NCBI GenBank assembly: GCA_046073825.1
Contig: JBJTMY010000185.1
Span: forward strand, 1-25,373
DNA from: CAINEC01 sp046073825
GTDB lineage: Bacteria; Bacteroidota; Bacteroidia; AKYH767-A; OLB10
Direction of reading: 5' to 3'
Length of the DNA: 25,373 nucleotides
Shown here: piece after piece, positions 1-6,621 of the stretch
How the letters are laid out: each line of letters opens with the position of its first letter
Numbering within the stretch: the first letter of the stretch is position 1
Notes under the pieces: generated by a model
Databases searched by the model: none
What the model was told of the DNA's origin: nothing
What the model saw: only the letters and a program-made list of their open reading frames with translations
Program-made: the position numbers and the translations under genes

Positions 1-141
1 CCTGCTTGCAAGTTAGGTAAGAGTTTAAAAGTTCCCGTCTTTCAATTTTTGAAAGAATCGCTCACACGCAAGTATGGTGAAGATTGGTACAATGAATTAA
101 CATTAGTAGCGGAGATGTGGAAAGAGGAGAAGGGAAAATAA
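1..141 (+). CDS. C-terminal end of an unidentified protein (5' truncated by window)
   Basis: An open frame runs from the first base to a TAA at 139-141 and gives 46 residues ending in WKEEKGK. It is rich in Lys, Glu and aromatic residues (for example RKYGEDWYNEL) and looks like a soluble helical C-terminus. The frame is open from base 1, so the start lies outside the window. I do not recognise the family; a transposase-like or small basic protein tail is possible but unsupported. It is the only candidate gene in the first 300 bases, and a low-GC hairpin overlaps its stop. Confidence 0.5.
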   Translation, partial: PACKLGKSLKVPVFQFLKESLTRKYGEDWYNELTLVAEMWKEEKGK

Positions 142-175
142 TAATATAATTTTATATTAAATCTTTCCTTTTCCC
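132..175 (+). terminator. AT-rich hairpin at the end of the partial gene
   Basis: Outer arms GGGAAAA (132-138) and TTTTCCC (169-175) enclose a perfect 8-bp inverted repeat, TAATATAA (142-149) and TTATATTA (152-159). The stop codon of the partial gene lies inside it. It may terminate that gene, but the stem is nearly all A-T and the inner loop is only 2 nt, so the call is weak. Confidence 0.25.
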
Positions 176-199
176 ACCTAGCCAAGTGGAAAATAAAAA

Positions 200-222
200 A
201 TCAAAATCAGACTTTCAGTCTG
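200..222 (-). terminator. Possible terminator downstream of tRNA-Arg
   Basis: Read on the minus strand, CAGACT-GAA-AGTCTG (208-222) forms a 6-bp hairpin followed by a T-rich run interrupted by single bases (down to about 191). It lies about 85 nt past the 3' end of tRNA-Arg(CCG) in the direction of its transcription. The stem is short, so confidence is moderate. Confidence 0.4.
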
Positions 223-307
223 CAAGCAAAAAAGTTTTTGTTCACCTAAGCAAGCTTGGTTCACACAAACATTTTTTCTTGGCTTCGCCTTTTGATTTTT
301 TGATTAC

Positions 308-384
308 TGGTGCACCCGGCGGGAATCGAACCCACAACCAACAGAATCGGAATCTGTCATTCTATCCAATTGAACTACGGGTGC
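308..384 (-). tRNA. tRNA-Arg (anticodon CCG), CCA encoded
   Basis: The minus-strand sequence folds as a full cloverleaf: acceptor GCACCCG paired with CGGGTGC, anticodon stem ACAGA/TCTGT with 7-nt loop TTCCGAT (anticodon CCG, reading CGG), and T-arm GTGGG/CCCGC with loop TTCGATT. The discriminator base is A at 311. The 3' CCA is genomically encoded at 308-310, unlike the tRNA-Leu in this window. The open reading frame that crosses it on the plus strand is spurious. Confidence 0.96.
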
Positions 385-459
385 ATTTTAATTGAACCAT
401 CAACGTCTTAATAAAAATGTTTTTTAACAATTAATAGGACGTAAACTTACAGTTACAGA

Positions 460-479
460 AATACACACGAATGTGTATT
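460..479 (-). other. 8-bp perfect hairpin with TTCG loop between serine hydrolase and tRNA-Arg
   Basis: On the minus strand, AATACACA and TGTGTATT pair perfectly around a TTCG tetraloop. It lies 57 nt beyond the stop of the serine hydrolase gene and 76 nt before tRNA-Arg. There is no clean T-tract after it, so it is a poor intrinsic terminator; it could be a processing signal or the 5' part of the tRNA precursor. Confidence 0.45.
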
Positions 480-492
480 AATCTATCCAATG

Positions 493-500
493 CAAAAGTA
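493..500 (-). promoter_or_regulatory. Candidate -7 element upstream of tRNA-Arg
   Basis: The minus strand carries TACTTTTG, an exact match to the Bacteroidota -7 consensus TAnnTTTG. Transcription would begin near 487-490 and run into tRNA-Arg about 100 nt later. I see no TTTG -33 element at the usual spacing, so the call rests on the -7 element alone. Confidence 0.35.
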
Positions 501-535
501 GTTATAATAAAATTTAATTTGTGAAAAGGATGGAA

Positions 536-1549
536 TTATTGAATTTTGTTTTTCGAATAATCGAAAGTTATAGAGCCAATTTTACCAATCAAAGCTGCTT
601 CTTGTGCGGTGTCTTTTCCGTTCGTAAGTACAGTAATTAAATATGGGTTTTCATTCGTATAAAAAATCGCAGTTTCATGCAATTGATTTGCATCTTGATA
701 AAAGCGCTCTCCAAATTTATGTGCAATTTTTACATTTTTTTCAGTAATGTTCCTTAAAAGTCCGCCGTGGTAAACACTTTCACTTAATAATGATAATGCA
801 AACTCTGAATTTTTATTGCTCAAAATCGAGGAATTAAAAAGCAATCGCAAAAAACGACTGCACTGGTCGCTTGATAATGTATAGTCACTGGCTTTTGGAT
901 CTGGTACAGGAAGTCCTATATCAGAAAAGAACAATTTATAATCATCGAAATCAATAAATGAATTAAGATGGGCAGTGGCATTGTTATTAGAATAACGAAT
1001 CATAAAAGTGATTAGCTCCTTTACGGTATACTCTTTCCCTAATATTAACTGAGGTCCTTCTTCAGTTTGTATATTATTACCAATAAGACTTTTTTCAACT
1101 AATATTTTTTGATTTAACCAACCTGGTTTTATTTCATCTACGTGCAAATGATACATCATTGTTACGAGTTTCATAATACTAGCCATGCTATATTTTTCAT
1201 TCCCATTGATTAAAATCCATTTACCAGAATTCAAATCACGGAAATAAACAGATGCTGAAGACACTCCACCGGAAATTGTGGCGGCATTTATTGCCTCAAT
1301 AATATTACTTTTCAAATCCAAGTATTCGTTACTTTCACTAGGACTATCAGCCATTAATAATGGTCTAGTAAATTCACCATGACGACTAGATCGGTAACGA
1401 ATGATACCACAATCATTATTTGTTGATAATGAATCTTGTTGCGTTTTTTTGTCTTTGAATGCGCAAATCGAAATAAATGTGCCTGTTCCTAGTCCAGCAA
1501 CAATAACCAGAACAAGCCACAACGGTACTGAAGTTTTTAAAAGTTTCAT
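536..1549 (-). CDS. Secreted class A beta-lactamase-like serine hydrolase
   Basis: The 337-residue product starts with a hydrophobic segment (residues 9-30) that is a signal peptide or single membrane anchor, placing the domain in the periplasm. The serine hydrolase core shows the three penicillin-recognising motifs in order: SIMK at 124-127 (SxxK, nucleophile Ser124 and general base Lys127), SNN at 187-189 (SxN), and KFG at 278-280 (KTG-like). This fits the beta-lactamase2 / class A fold. No glutamate occurs between residues 180 and 248, where the class A omega-loop Glu166 should lie, so efficient beta-lactam hydrolysis is doubtful; a peptidoglycan peptidase-like or non-lactamase role is more likely (inference). 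It lies alone between two tRNA genes in the same orientation. I chose the ATG at 1549 because the signal sequence begins directly there. Confidence 0.8.
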   Translation of the reverse strand: MKLLKTSVPLWLVLVIVAGLGTGTFISICAFKDKKTQQDSLSTNNDCGIIRYRSSRHGEFTRPLLMADSPSESNEYLDLKSNIIEAINAATISGGVSSASVYFRDLNSGKWILINGNEKYSMASIMKLVTMMYHLHVDEIKPGWLNQKILVEKSLIGNNIQTEEGPQLILGKEYTVKELITFMIRYSNNNATAHLNSFIDFDDYKLFFSDIGLPVPDPKASDYTLSSDQCSRFLRLLFNSSILSNKNSEFALSLLSESVYHGGLLRNITEKNVKIAHKFGERFYQDANQLHETAIFYTNENPYLITVLTNGKDTAQEAALIGKIGSITFDYSKNKIQ

Positions 1550-1707
1550 AAAAATCCGTTTTTAAGGGTTAATAAATGTTATCAAAACAAATCAACTCAC
1601 GAAATTTCAGAAATGTTCACAAATTAAACCGACACCTTAAATTGCCAATTTATTCAATCGCCCGAAGATTGAACATCGAAATGATAATATCGCTTAACAA
1701 AACTAAG

Positions 1708-1791
1708 TACCCGGGATCGGAGTCGAACCGATACGATATTGCTATCACTGGTGTTTGAGACCAGCGCGTCTACCAATTCCGCCACCCGGGC
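1708..1791 (-). tRNA. tRNA-Leu (anticodon CAA)
   Basis: The minus-strand sequence forms acceptor GCCCGGG with CCCGGGT, D-arm with GGAATTGGTAGAC, anticodon stem CTGGT/ACCAG with loop CTCAAAC (anticodon CAA, reading TTG), a long class II variable arm with stem GATA/TATC, and T-stem ATCGG/CCGAT with loop TTCGACT. The discriminator is A (1708). CCA is not encoded (CTT follows). The first acceptor pair is G1-U72 instead of the usual G-C. The plus-strand open frame crossing this locus is spurious. Confidence 0.95.
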
Positions 1792-1800
1792 AGTTTAATA

Positions 1801-1976
1801 AATTGTTTCAGCGACTTTGTTTAGTTCTTAAGCACTTTATTTTTAAGAGGTTGGAGATGTAAAGGCCAACGTTAAAAATAGTTTCCAATCATTTTAACAC
1901 CATTCAGAGGTTAGTGTTAAATCTCTGGAAATCAAACTAAACAATTTCACCTTATTGTTTTGGAGGTGCTAAATTA
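1801..1976 (-). ncRNA. Candidate structured RNA upstream of tRNA-Leu
   Basis: The gene-free stretch between tRNA-Leu and prs contains nested perfect helices. The closing stem pairs 1817-1826 with 1935-1944 (10 bp). Arm A pairs 1838-1846 with 1872-1880 (9 bp) and 1850-1854 with 1866-1870 (5 bp). Arm B pairs 1882-1887 with 1926-1931 (6 bp) and 1893-1900 with 1914-1921 (8 bp). An extra hairpin pairs 1948-1952 with 1964-1968. A second register competes with the closing stem: 1800-1809 can pair with 1941-1950. On the minus strand a TACTTTCG -7-like element at 1977-1984 would start an RNA of roughly 170-180 nt ending at the tRNA leader. The strand is inferred from that element only, because the complement folds too. 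The length and rod-with-side-arm shape recall 6S RNA, but I see no sequence hallmark that proves it. I see no RNase P, tmRNA or SRP RNA motifs. Confidence 0.45.
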
Positions 1977-1984
1977 CGAAAGTA
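1977..1984 (-). promoter_or_regulatory. Candidate -7 element for the structured RNA / tRNA-Leu transcript
   Basis: The minus strand reads TACTTTCG, one mismatch from TAnnTTTG. A TTTG occurs upstream (1997-2000), but only 12 nt away, too close for the usual ~19-nt spacing. Transcription would begin near 1971, just before the first hairpin of the structured region. Confidence 0.3.
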
Positions 1985-2105
1985 ATAAGGCTATTCCAAA
2001 TGTTTTAAGTCATTAAATATTTAACATCTTGAATTCAAGCTGAAAAGAAAAAAGTAAAGTATTCCCCAAAATGTCGCGGATTTTAACAATTGGTTGTGAA
2101 TTCTC

Positions 2106-2136
2106 TTTGACATAAGGTATATTTTTCTTTTCTTTG
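2106..2136 (+). promoter_or_regulatory. Promoter of prs
   Basis: A TTTG -33 element (2106-2109) and TTTCTTTG (2129-2136, one mismatch to TAnnTTTG) are separated by 19 nt, the typical Bacteroidota spacing. The predicted transcription start is near 2141, giving a leader of about 25 nt without a Shine-Dalgarno sequence. Confidence 0.6.
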
Positions 2137-2167
2137 CATCCCTAAAAATCATAGCCCACATCAATTT

Positions 2168-3103
2168 ATGGCACGTCAGGTTAAAATATTTGGTGGTACC
2201 GCATCAAAGTATCTTGCAGAACAAATAGCAAGTCATTATGGTGCTGGCCTAGGTGATCTTCAAGTGGTTAGGTTTAGCGACGGAGAGTTTTCTCCGTATT
2301 TTGATGAAAGTGTACGTGGATGTGATGTATTTATAATTCAAAGTACCTTTTCTCCAACGGATAATTTATTCGAGTTGTTGCTTTTAATTGATGCAGCAAA
2401 AAGAGCATCTGCGCATTATATTACAGCTGTTATCCCTTATTTTGGTTTTGCGAGAAGTGATCGTAAAGACAAGCCTAGGGTTGCTATTGCATCTAAATTA
2501 GTAGCTAATCTTTTAACTGCTGCTGGGGTTACGCGAATTATGACCATGGACTTACATGCTCCACAAATTCAAGGTTTTTTTGATGTTCCTGTGGATCACA
2601 TGGACGCCTCGGCGATTTTTGTTCCGTATATTAAAAGTTTAGATTTACCTAACATGCTTATTTGTGCACCAGATATGGGTGGTGTTCATCGTGCTCGTAC
2701 GTATGCTTCTTATTTCAATGCTGATATGGCAATTATTGATAAGCATCGAAAGAGAGCAAATGAAATTGAAAGTATGACTGTTATTGGGGATGTGAAGGGA
2801 CGAGATGTCATTTTAGTAGATGACATTATCGATACCGCAGGTACTTTAACAAAAGCGGCAGGCTTGTTAATTGATTCCGGAGCTGCGTCTGTACGTGCTT
2901 TCTGTACACATCCTGTTCTTAGTGGAGCGGCATACGAGCGAGTTGAAAATTCTCATTTGACGGAGTTGGTGGTGTGCGATACAATTCCACTTAAACGAGA
3001 ATCAACAAAAATTAAACAATTATCTACATCAGCTCTATTTGCTAAAGCAATTCAGCGAGTGTATGCATATGAGTCTATAAGTTCACTATTTGTAAAAGAA
3101 TAA
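2168..3103 (+). CDS. prs: Ribose-phosphate pyrophosphokinase (PRPP synthetase)
   Basis: This cytosolic enzyme makes PRPP from ribose 5-phosphate and ATP for purine, pyrimidine, His and Trp synthesis. The 311-residue length is normal for class I enzymes. Visible hallmarks are the flexible-loop RSDRKDKPR (96-104), the catalytic DLH with His130, and the ribose-5-phosphate/PRPP loop VDDIIDTAGT (217-226). The N-terminal VRFSDGE (34-40) is also typical. The start is the first ATG after a well-placed promoter. rplY follows after 11 nt, so the two are cotranscribed, an arrangement common in Bacteroidota. Confidence 0.97.
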   Translation: MARQVKIFGGTASKYLAEQIASHYGAGLGDLQVVRFSDGEFSPYFDESVRGCDVFIIQSTFSPTDNLFELLLLIDAAKRASAHYITAVIPYFGFARSDRKDKPRVAIASKLVANLLTAAGVTRIMTMDLHAPQIQGFFDVPVDHMDASAIFVPYIKSLDLPNMLICAPDMGGVHRARTYASYFNADMAIIDKHRKRANEIESMTVIGDVKGRDVILVDDIIDTAGTLTKAAGLLIDSGAASVRAFCTHPVLSGAAYERVENSHLTELVVCDTIPLKRESTKIKQLSTSALFAKAIQRVYAYESISSLFVKE

Positions 3104-3114
3104 TTATTACCCAA

Positions 3115-3693
3115 ATGAAAACGATTGAAATTAATGGATCAAAGCGTACGAACATCTCTAAACAAGAGGTAAAAAGCCTTCGTAACGGCGATATGGTTCC
3201 ATGCGTACTTTATGGTGGCGAAGAGCAAGTTCATTTCTCTACCGACTTGTCATCATTCAAAGGTCTTGTTTACACTCCTGATGTTCACATGGTGAAATTA
3301 TCAGTTGATGGAAAAGAGTACCAATGTGTAATTCAGGATGTACAATATCATCCGGTAACTGATGTTATCATCCATGCAGACTTTCTTCAGGTGTTTGATA
3401 ACAAACCGGTAACAATGAGTATCCCTGTAAAATTAACAGGTGCTTCTGAAGGTGTTAAAATGGGAGGTAAATTAGTTACTAAATATCGTCGCTTAAAGGT
3501 AAAAGCTTTACCAGCGAACTTACCTGATTTTATTTCAGTGGACATTTCATCATTAAAAATCGGGGATACTATCCGTGTTCGCGACTTGAATTTGTCTGAT
3601 GTGACTTTGTTAGAGTCGCCGGCAAATGTGATTGTAGGTGTTAATATGACACGTAACGTTTCAGCTGAAGCAGCTGAAGCTTCAAAAAAATAA
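3115..3693 (+). CDS. rplY: 50S ribosomal protein L25 / general stress protein Ctc
   Basis: The 192-residue product binds 5S rRNA in the large ribosomal subunit. It is the long two-domain (TL5/CTC) form: an N-terminal L25 beta-barrel (about residues 1-92, with VPCVLYGG near 28-35 and YHPVTDVIIHADFLQV near 78-93) and a C-terminal beta domain (about 95-185). The tail is Ala/Glu/Lys-rich. It lies 11 nt after prs and is followed by a strong intrinsic terminator, so it probably ends the prs transcript. Confidence 0.95.
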   Translation: MKTIEINGSKRTNISKQEVKSLRNGDMVPCVLYGGEEQVHFSTDLSSFKGLVYTPDVHMVKLSVDGKEYQCVIQDVQYHPVTDVIIHADFLQVFDNKPVTMSIPVKLTGASEGVKMGGKLVTKYRRLKVKALPANLPDFISVDISSLKIGDTIRVRDLNLSDVTLLESPANVIVGVNMTRNVSAEAAEASKK

Positions 3694-3713
3694 TTTAGCT
3701 TCTAAAGTTTAGC

Positions 3714-3751
3714 AATAGAGGAGTGCCACAAGCGCTCCTCTATTCGTATTT
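3714..3751 (+). terminator. Intrinsic terminator after rplY
   Basis: Arms 3714-3726 (AATAGAGGAGTGC) and 3732-3744 pair over 13 bp with one T-G wobble around the loop CACAA, followed by CGTATTTT. It lies 20 nt after the rplY stop. An in-frame GTG upstream of pth (3723) falls inside this hairpin, which argues against using that GTG as a start. Confidence 0.8.
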
Positions 3752-3761
3752 TAACCAAATC

Positions 3762-4325
3762 ATGAAATACTTAATCGCTGGTTTAGGAAATATTGGACCT
3801 GATTATGTCCATACGCGACATAACATTGGGTTTGACGTGGTAGACGCCTTGGCAAAAGCATTATCCACCGATTTTTCATCTGGAAAACGTGTTTGGATTG
3901 CCGACGGGAAGTTTAAAGGTCGTCAGGTTTATATAATTAAACCTACCACTTACATGAACCTGAGTGGAGAAGCTATCCGATATTGGTTACAAGAGCTGAA
4001 AATAAGTAAAGAAAATTTATTGGTTATTACAGATGATTTAGCACTACCATTTGGAACTTTACGCATGAAACCATCTGGTGGACCTGCTGGACACAATGGG
4101 CTAACTAACATTATCGAATGTTTGCATACAGAACAATTTGCACGACTGCGGTTTGGTATTGGAAATAATTATCCCAAAGGAAAGCAAGTTGATTACGTCC
4201 TCGGACATTGGACAAGTGCAGAGGGAATTGATTTACTTCCAAGGGTTGATATCGCAGTTGAAATGATTAAAAGTTTTGTAGGTGCAGGGCTTCAAACTAC
4301 CATGAATTTATACAATAACAAATAA
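3762..4325 (+). CDS. pth: Peptidyl-tRNA hydrolase
   Basis: The enzyme frees tRNA from prematurely released peptidyl-tRNA in the cytosol. I chose the ATG at 3762, which gives 187 residues starting MKYLIAGLGN, the conserved N-terminus of the family. The reading frame is open further up to a GTG at 3723, but that codon lies in the rplY terminator. Catalytic His20 is present in TRHNIGF, with Asn66 in TYMNLSG, Asp91 in ITDDLALP and Asn112 in GHNGL. It follows rplY as in many Bacteroidota; the intervening terminator implies reduced readthrough or its own promoter, which I could not identify. Confidence 0.95.
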   Translation: MKYLIAGLGNIGPDYVHTRHNIGFDVVDALAKALSTDFSSGKRVWIADGKFKGRQVYIIKPTTYMNLSGEAIRYWLQELKISKENLLVITDDLALPFGTLRMKPSGGPAGHNGLTNIIECLHTEQFARLRFGIGNNYPKGKQVDYVLGHWTSAEGIDLLPRVDIAVEMIKSFVGAGLQTTMNLYNNK

Positions 4326-4360
4326 CGGCAAGGTTATTGTTAAAAATCGAATATTAAAAA

Positions 4361-4717
4361 ATGAAGATTATGAAAGCTAAATTTTACTTAACACTTATTC
4401 TGTTTCTGTTCATTTCAACTACAAATTTATTTGCCCAAACAGACGAAGTTTCAAAAATCAACCATACGATTAACGAGCTTTCAATTTACCCACAACCATC
4501 TAACGGAGTTATCAATATCAAATTATCTGAAACTCAAAATCAAAACCCTATAGTAGCTGTCTATGATTTATTAGGCAACAAAATAGCAGAAATTGAATCA
4601 GACCACACCAATACTGCCGTTTATACAATCAATTTAGAAGATAAAAAAGCGGGTTATTATTTTTTAAAGATTCAAACAGATGATAATCTATACTCAAGAA
4701 GGGTAACAATCAAATAA
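4361..4717 (+). CDS. Mini secreted protein consisting almost only of a T9SS type A sorting domain
   Basis: The 118-residue product has a signal peptide (basic start, hydrophobic 8-22, cleavage likely after FAQ at 26). After about 12 linker residues, a T9SS type A C-terminal sorting domain fills the rest: SIYPQPSNG (41-49), VAVYDLLGNKIAEI (66-79) and AGYYFLKIQT (97-106), ending in VTIK. Normally such a domain follows a large passenger; here none is present. It might be a remnant of a degraded gene, a small cell-surface protein, or a decoy for the secretion machinery. A second in-frame ATG (4370) would shorten the start by three residues. It ends just before a shared terminator with aspS. I infer surface export from the domain; function is unknown. 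Confidence 0.8.
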   Translation: MKIMKAKFYLTLILFLFISTTNLFAQTDEVSKINHTINELSIYPQPSNGVINIKLSETQNQNPIVAVYDLLGNKIAEIESDHTNTAVYTINLEDKKAGYYFLKIQTDDNLYSRRVTIK

Positions 4718-4718
4718 T

Positions 4719-4750
4719 AAAAAAAGCGACATTTTAATGTCGCTTTTTTT
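4719..4750. terminator. Bidirectional terminator between the mini sorting-domain gene and aspS
   Basis: AGCGACAT (4725-4732) pairs with ATGTCGCT (4737-4744), flanked by a run of A on the left and T on the right, so it gives a U-tract on both strands. It lies between two convergent genes and serves both. Confidence 0.9.
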
Positions 4751-4768
4751 ATGTTCTTAAATTAAATT

Positions 4769-6505
4769 TTAGTTTAATCCCAGTTCTTTTAATTGATCGG
4801 CATGTATAAGCGATGGAGCATCAATCATCACATCACGACCACTATTATTTTTAGGGAAAGCAATGAAATCTCTGATGCTTTCGGATCCGCCGAATAAAGA
4901 ACACAATCGATCAAATCCAAATGCGATACCCCCATGTGGAGGAGCGCCAAACTCAAAAGCATTCATTAAAAATCCAAATTGCTCTTGCGCTTCTTCGGAA
5001 GTGAATCCTAAAAGTGAAAACATTTTTGCTTGTAAGTCTTTATTATAAATACGGATGGAGCCGCCACCTACTTCAACACCATTAATAACCATATCATAAG
5101 CATTTGCACGAACTTGCCCTGGATTGGAATCTAAAAATGGTAAATCTTCAGGAAGAGGAGAAGTAAATGGATGATGCATTGCAAAATAGCGATTGACTTC
5201 TTCATTGTATTCCAACAAAGGAAAATCGACTACCCATAAACAGCTGTAGGTGTTTTTATCTCTTAGTCCTAAGCGTGTGCCCATTTCCAGTCGAAGTTCA
5301 TTCATCGCTTTTCGCGTCTTGTTAGCAGGTCCAGCCAAAATTAAAATTAAGTCGCCGGCGACGGCATTCATTTCCTCCACCCATTTTTGTAAAGCGTCTG
5401 CATCATAAAACTTGTCTACGCTAGATTTGATACTTCCATCACTATTCACTCTGGCATATACCAAACCTGTTGCGCCTATTTGTGGTTTCTTCACAAATTC
5501 TGTTAACTCGTCTAGCTGTTTACGTGTATATTCCGCACATCCCTTTGCATTGATGCCCACTACTAATTCTGCATCATCAAATACTTTGAAATCTTTTCCT
5601 TTGACCACTTCATTCATCTCGACAAATTTCATTTCGAAACGAGTGTCAGGTTTATCACAACCATAAAATTTCATCGCATCTTCGTAGCTCATTCGTGGTA
5701 GCTGGCCAATTTCTATTCCCTTCACTTTCTTAAATAAATGTTGAACCAATCCTTCAAATGTTTGTAAAATATCTTCTCGCTCAATAAAACTCATTTCGCA
5801 ATCAATCTGCGTGAATTCAGGCTGACGATCTGCTCTTAAGTCTTCATCTCTAAAGCACTTAACAATTTGATAATAACGATCGAATCCAGCAACCATTAAT
5901 AATTGCTTAAAAGTTTGGGGCGATTGTGGAAGGGCATAAAACTGTCCTTGATTCATTCGAGAAGGCACAACAAAATCTCTCGCACCTTCTGGTGTTGATT
6001 TAATCAAAACAGGAGTTTCGACTTCTAAAAATAATTGACTATCCAAGTAGTTTCTAGTTTCAATAGCTAAGCGGTGACGCAATTCTAGATTAGCACGCAC
6101 ATTTGCTCGACGTAAATCTAAATAACGGAATTTCATTCTCAAATCATCACCTCCATCCGTTTGCTCTTCAATAGTAAAAGGCGGAGTTATTGCTTCATTT
6201 AATATTTCAAAGCGAGAAACAATTATTTCAATTTCTCCCGTAGCTATTTTGGCATTTTTACTTTCGCGCTCCTTAACGATTCCCGTAGCTTTAATTACGA
6301 ACTCTCTTCCCAGTTTACGAGCCTCCCCACATAAATCTGCATTTACATCCATATTAAATGCAAGTTGCGTAATACCATAACGATCCCGTAGATCAATAAA
6401 AGTCAGTCCGCCTAAATCTCTTGATTTTTGTACCCAGCCACAAAGGGTAACTTCCATTCCTTGGTTATTCAATGCCAGCTCTCCGCAGGTATGTGATCGT
6501 AACAT
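4769..6505 (-). CDS. aspS: Aspartyl-tRNA synthetase
   Basis: This class II synthetase charges tRNA-Asp. The 578-residue length fits the bacterial type. Domains in order: N-terminal OB-fold anticodon-binding domain (about 1-105), catalytic core (about 120-275 and 410-560) and the bacterial GAD insertion (about 285-400). Motif 2 is FRDEDLRADRQPEF (218-231), motif 3 is GIAFGFDRL (526-534), and YALPQSPQ (190-197) is conserved. Leu31 and Lys83 match the E. coli discriminating enzyme, not the His/Gly pair reported in non-discriminating AspRS, so this copy probably acylates only tRNA-Asp. The start at 6505 gives the usual MLRSHTCGEL N-terminus. A TAATTTTG element (6532-6539) lies 26 nt upstream. Confidence 0.97.
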   Translation of the reverse strand: MLRSHTCGELALNNQGMEVTLCGWVQKSRDLGGLTFIDLRDRYGITQLAFNMDVNADLCGEARKLGREFVIKATGIVKERESKNAKIATGEIEIIVSRFEILNEAITPPFTIEEQTDGGDDLRMKFRYLDLRRANVRANLELRHRLAIETRNYLDSQLFLEVETPVLIKSTPEGARDFVVPSRMNQGQFYALPQSPQTFKQLLMVAGFDRYYQIVKCFRDEDLRADRQPEFTQIDCEMSFIEREDILQTFEGLVQHLFKKVKGIEIGQLPRMSYEDAMKFYGCDKPDTRFEMKFVEMNEVVKGKDFKVFDDAELVVGINAKGCAEYTRKQLDELTEFVKKPQIGATGLVYARVNSDGSIKSSVDKFYDADALQKWVEEMNAVAGDLILILAGPANKTRKAMNELRLEMGTRLGLRDKNTYSCLWVVDFPLLEYNEEVNRYFAMHHPFTSPLPEDLPFLDSNPGQVRANAYDMVINGVEVGGGSIRIYNKDLQAKMFSLLGFTSEEAQEQFGFLMNAFEFGAPPHGGIAFGFDRLCSLFGGSESIRDFIAFPKNNSGRDVMIDAPSLIHADQLKELGLN

Positions 6506-6531
6506 AATTGATATTGCATTTTGTTGCGATG

Positions 6532-6539
6532 CAAAATTA
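6532..6539 (-). promoter_or_regulatory. Candidate -7 element of aspS
   Basis: The minus strand reads TAATTTTG, an exact TAnnTTTG match, 26 nt before the aspS start codon. No clear TTTG -33 element is present at 19 nt spacing. Confidence 0.45.
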
Positions 6540-6621
6540 ACTTTTTATTTCCTTTTTATTGTGGTTCTTGGAAAGTAATGAAAAGTCAAGATTAGTAGAA
6601 TATGATTAATTTAGTCGGCCT

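Noticed and set aside
186..395. Plus-strand open frame of 69 codons
   Set aside because: It runs antisense across the whole tRNA-Arg(CCG) and its composition is not protein-like.
1576..1758. Plus-strand open frame of 60 codons
   Set aside because: It runs antisense into tRNA-Leu(CAA); no homology-like features or start signals.
3723..3761. GTG-initiated extension of pth
   Set aside because: The GTG is inside the rplY terminator stem, and the conserved Pth N-terminus begins at the ATG at 3762.
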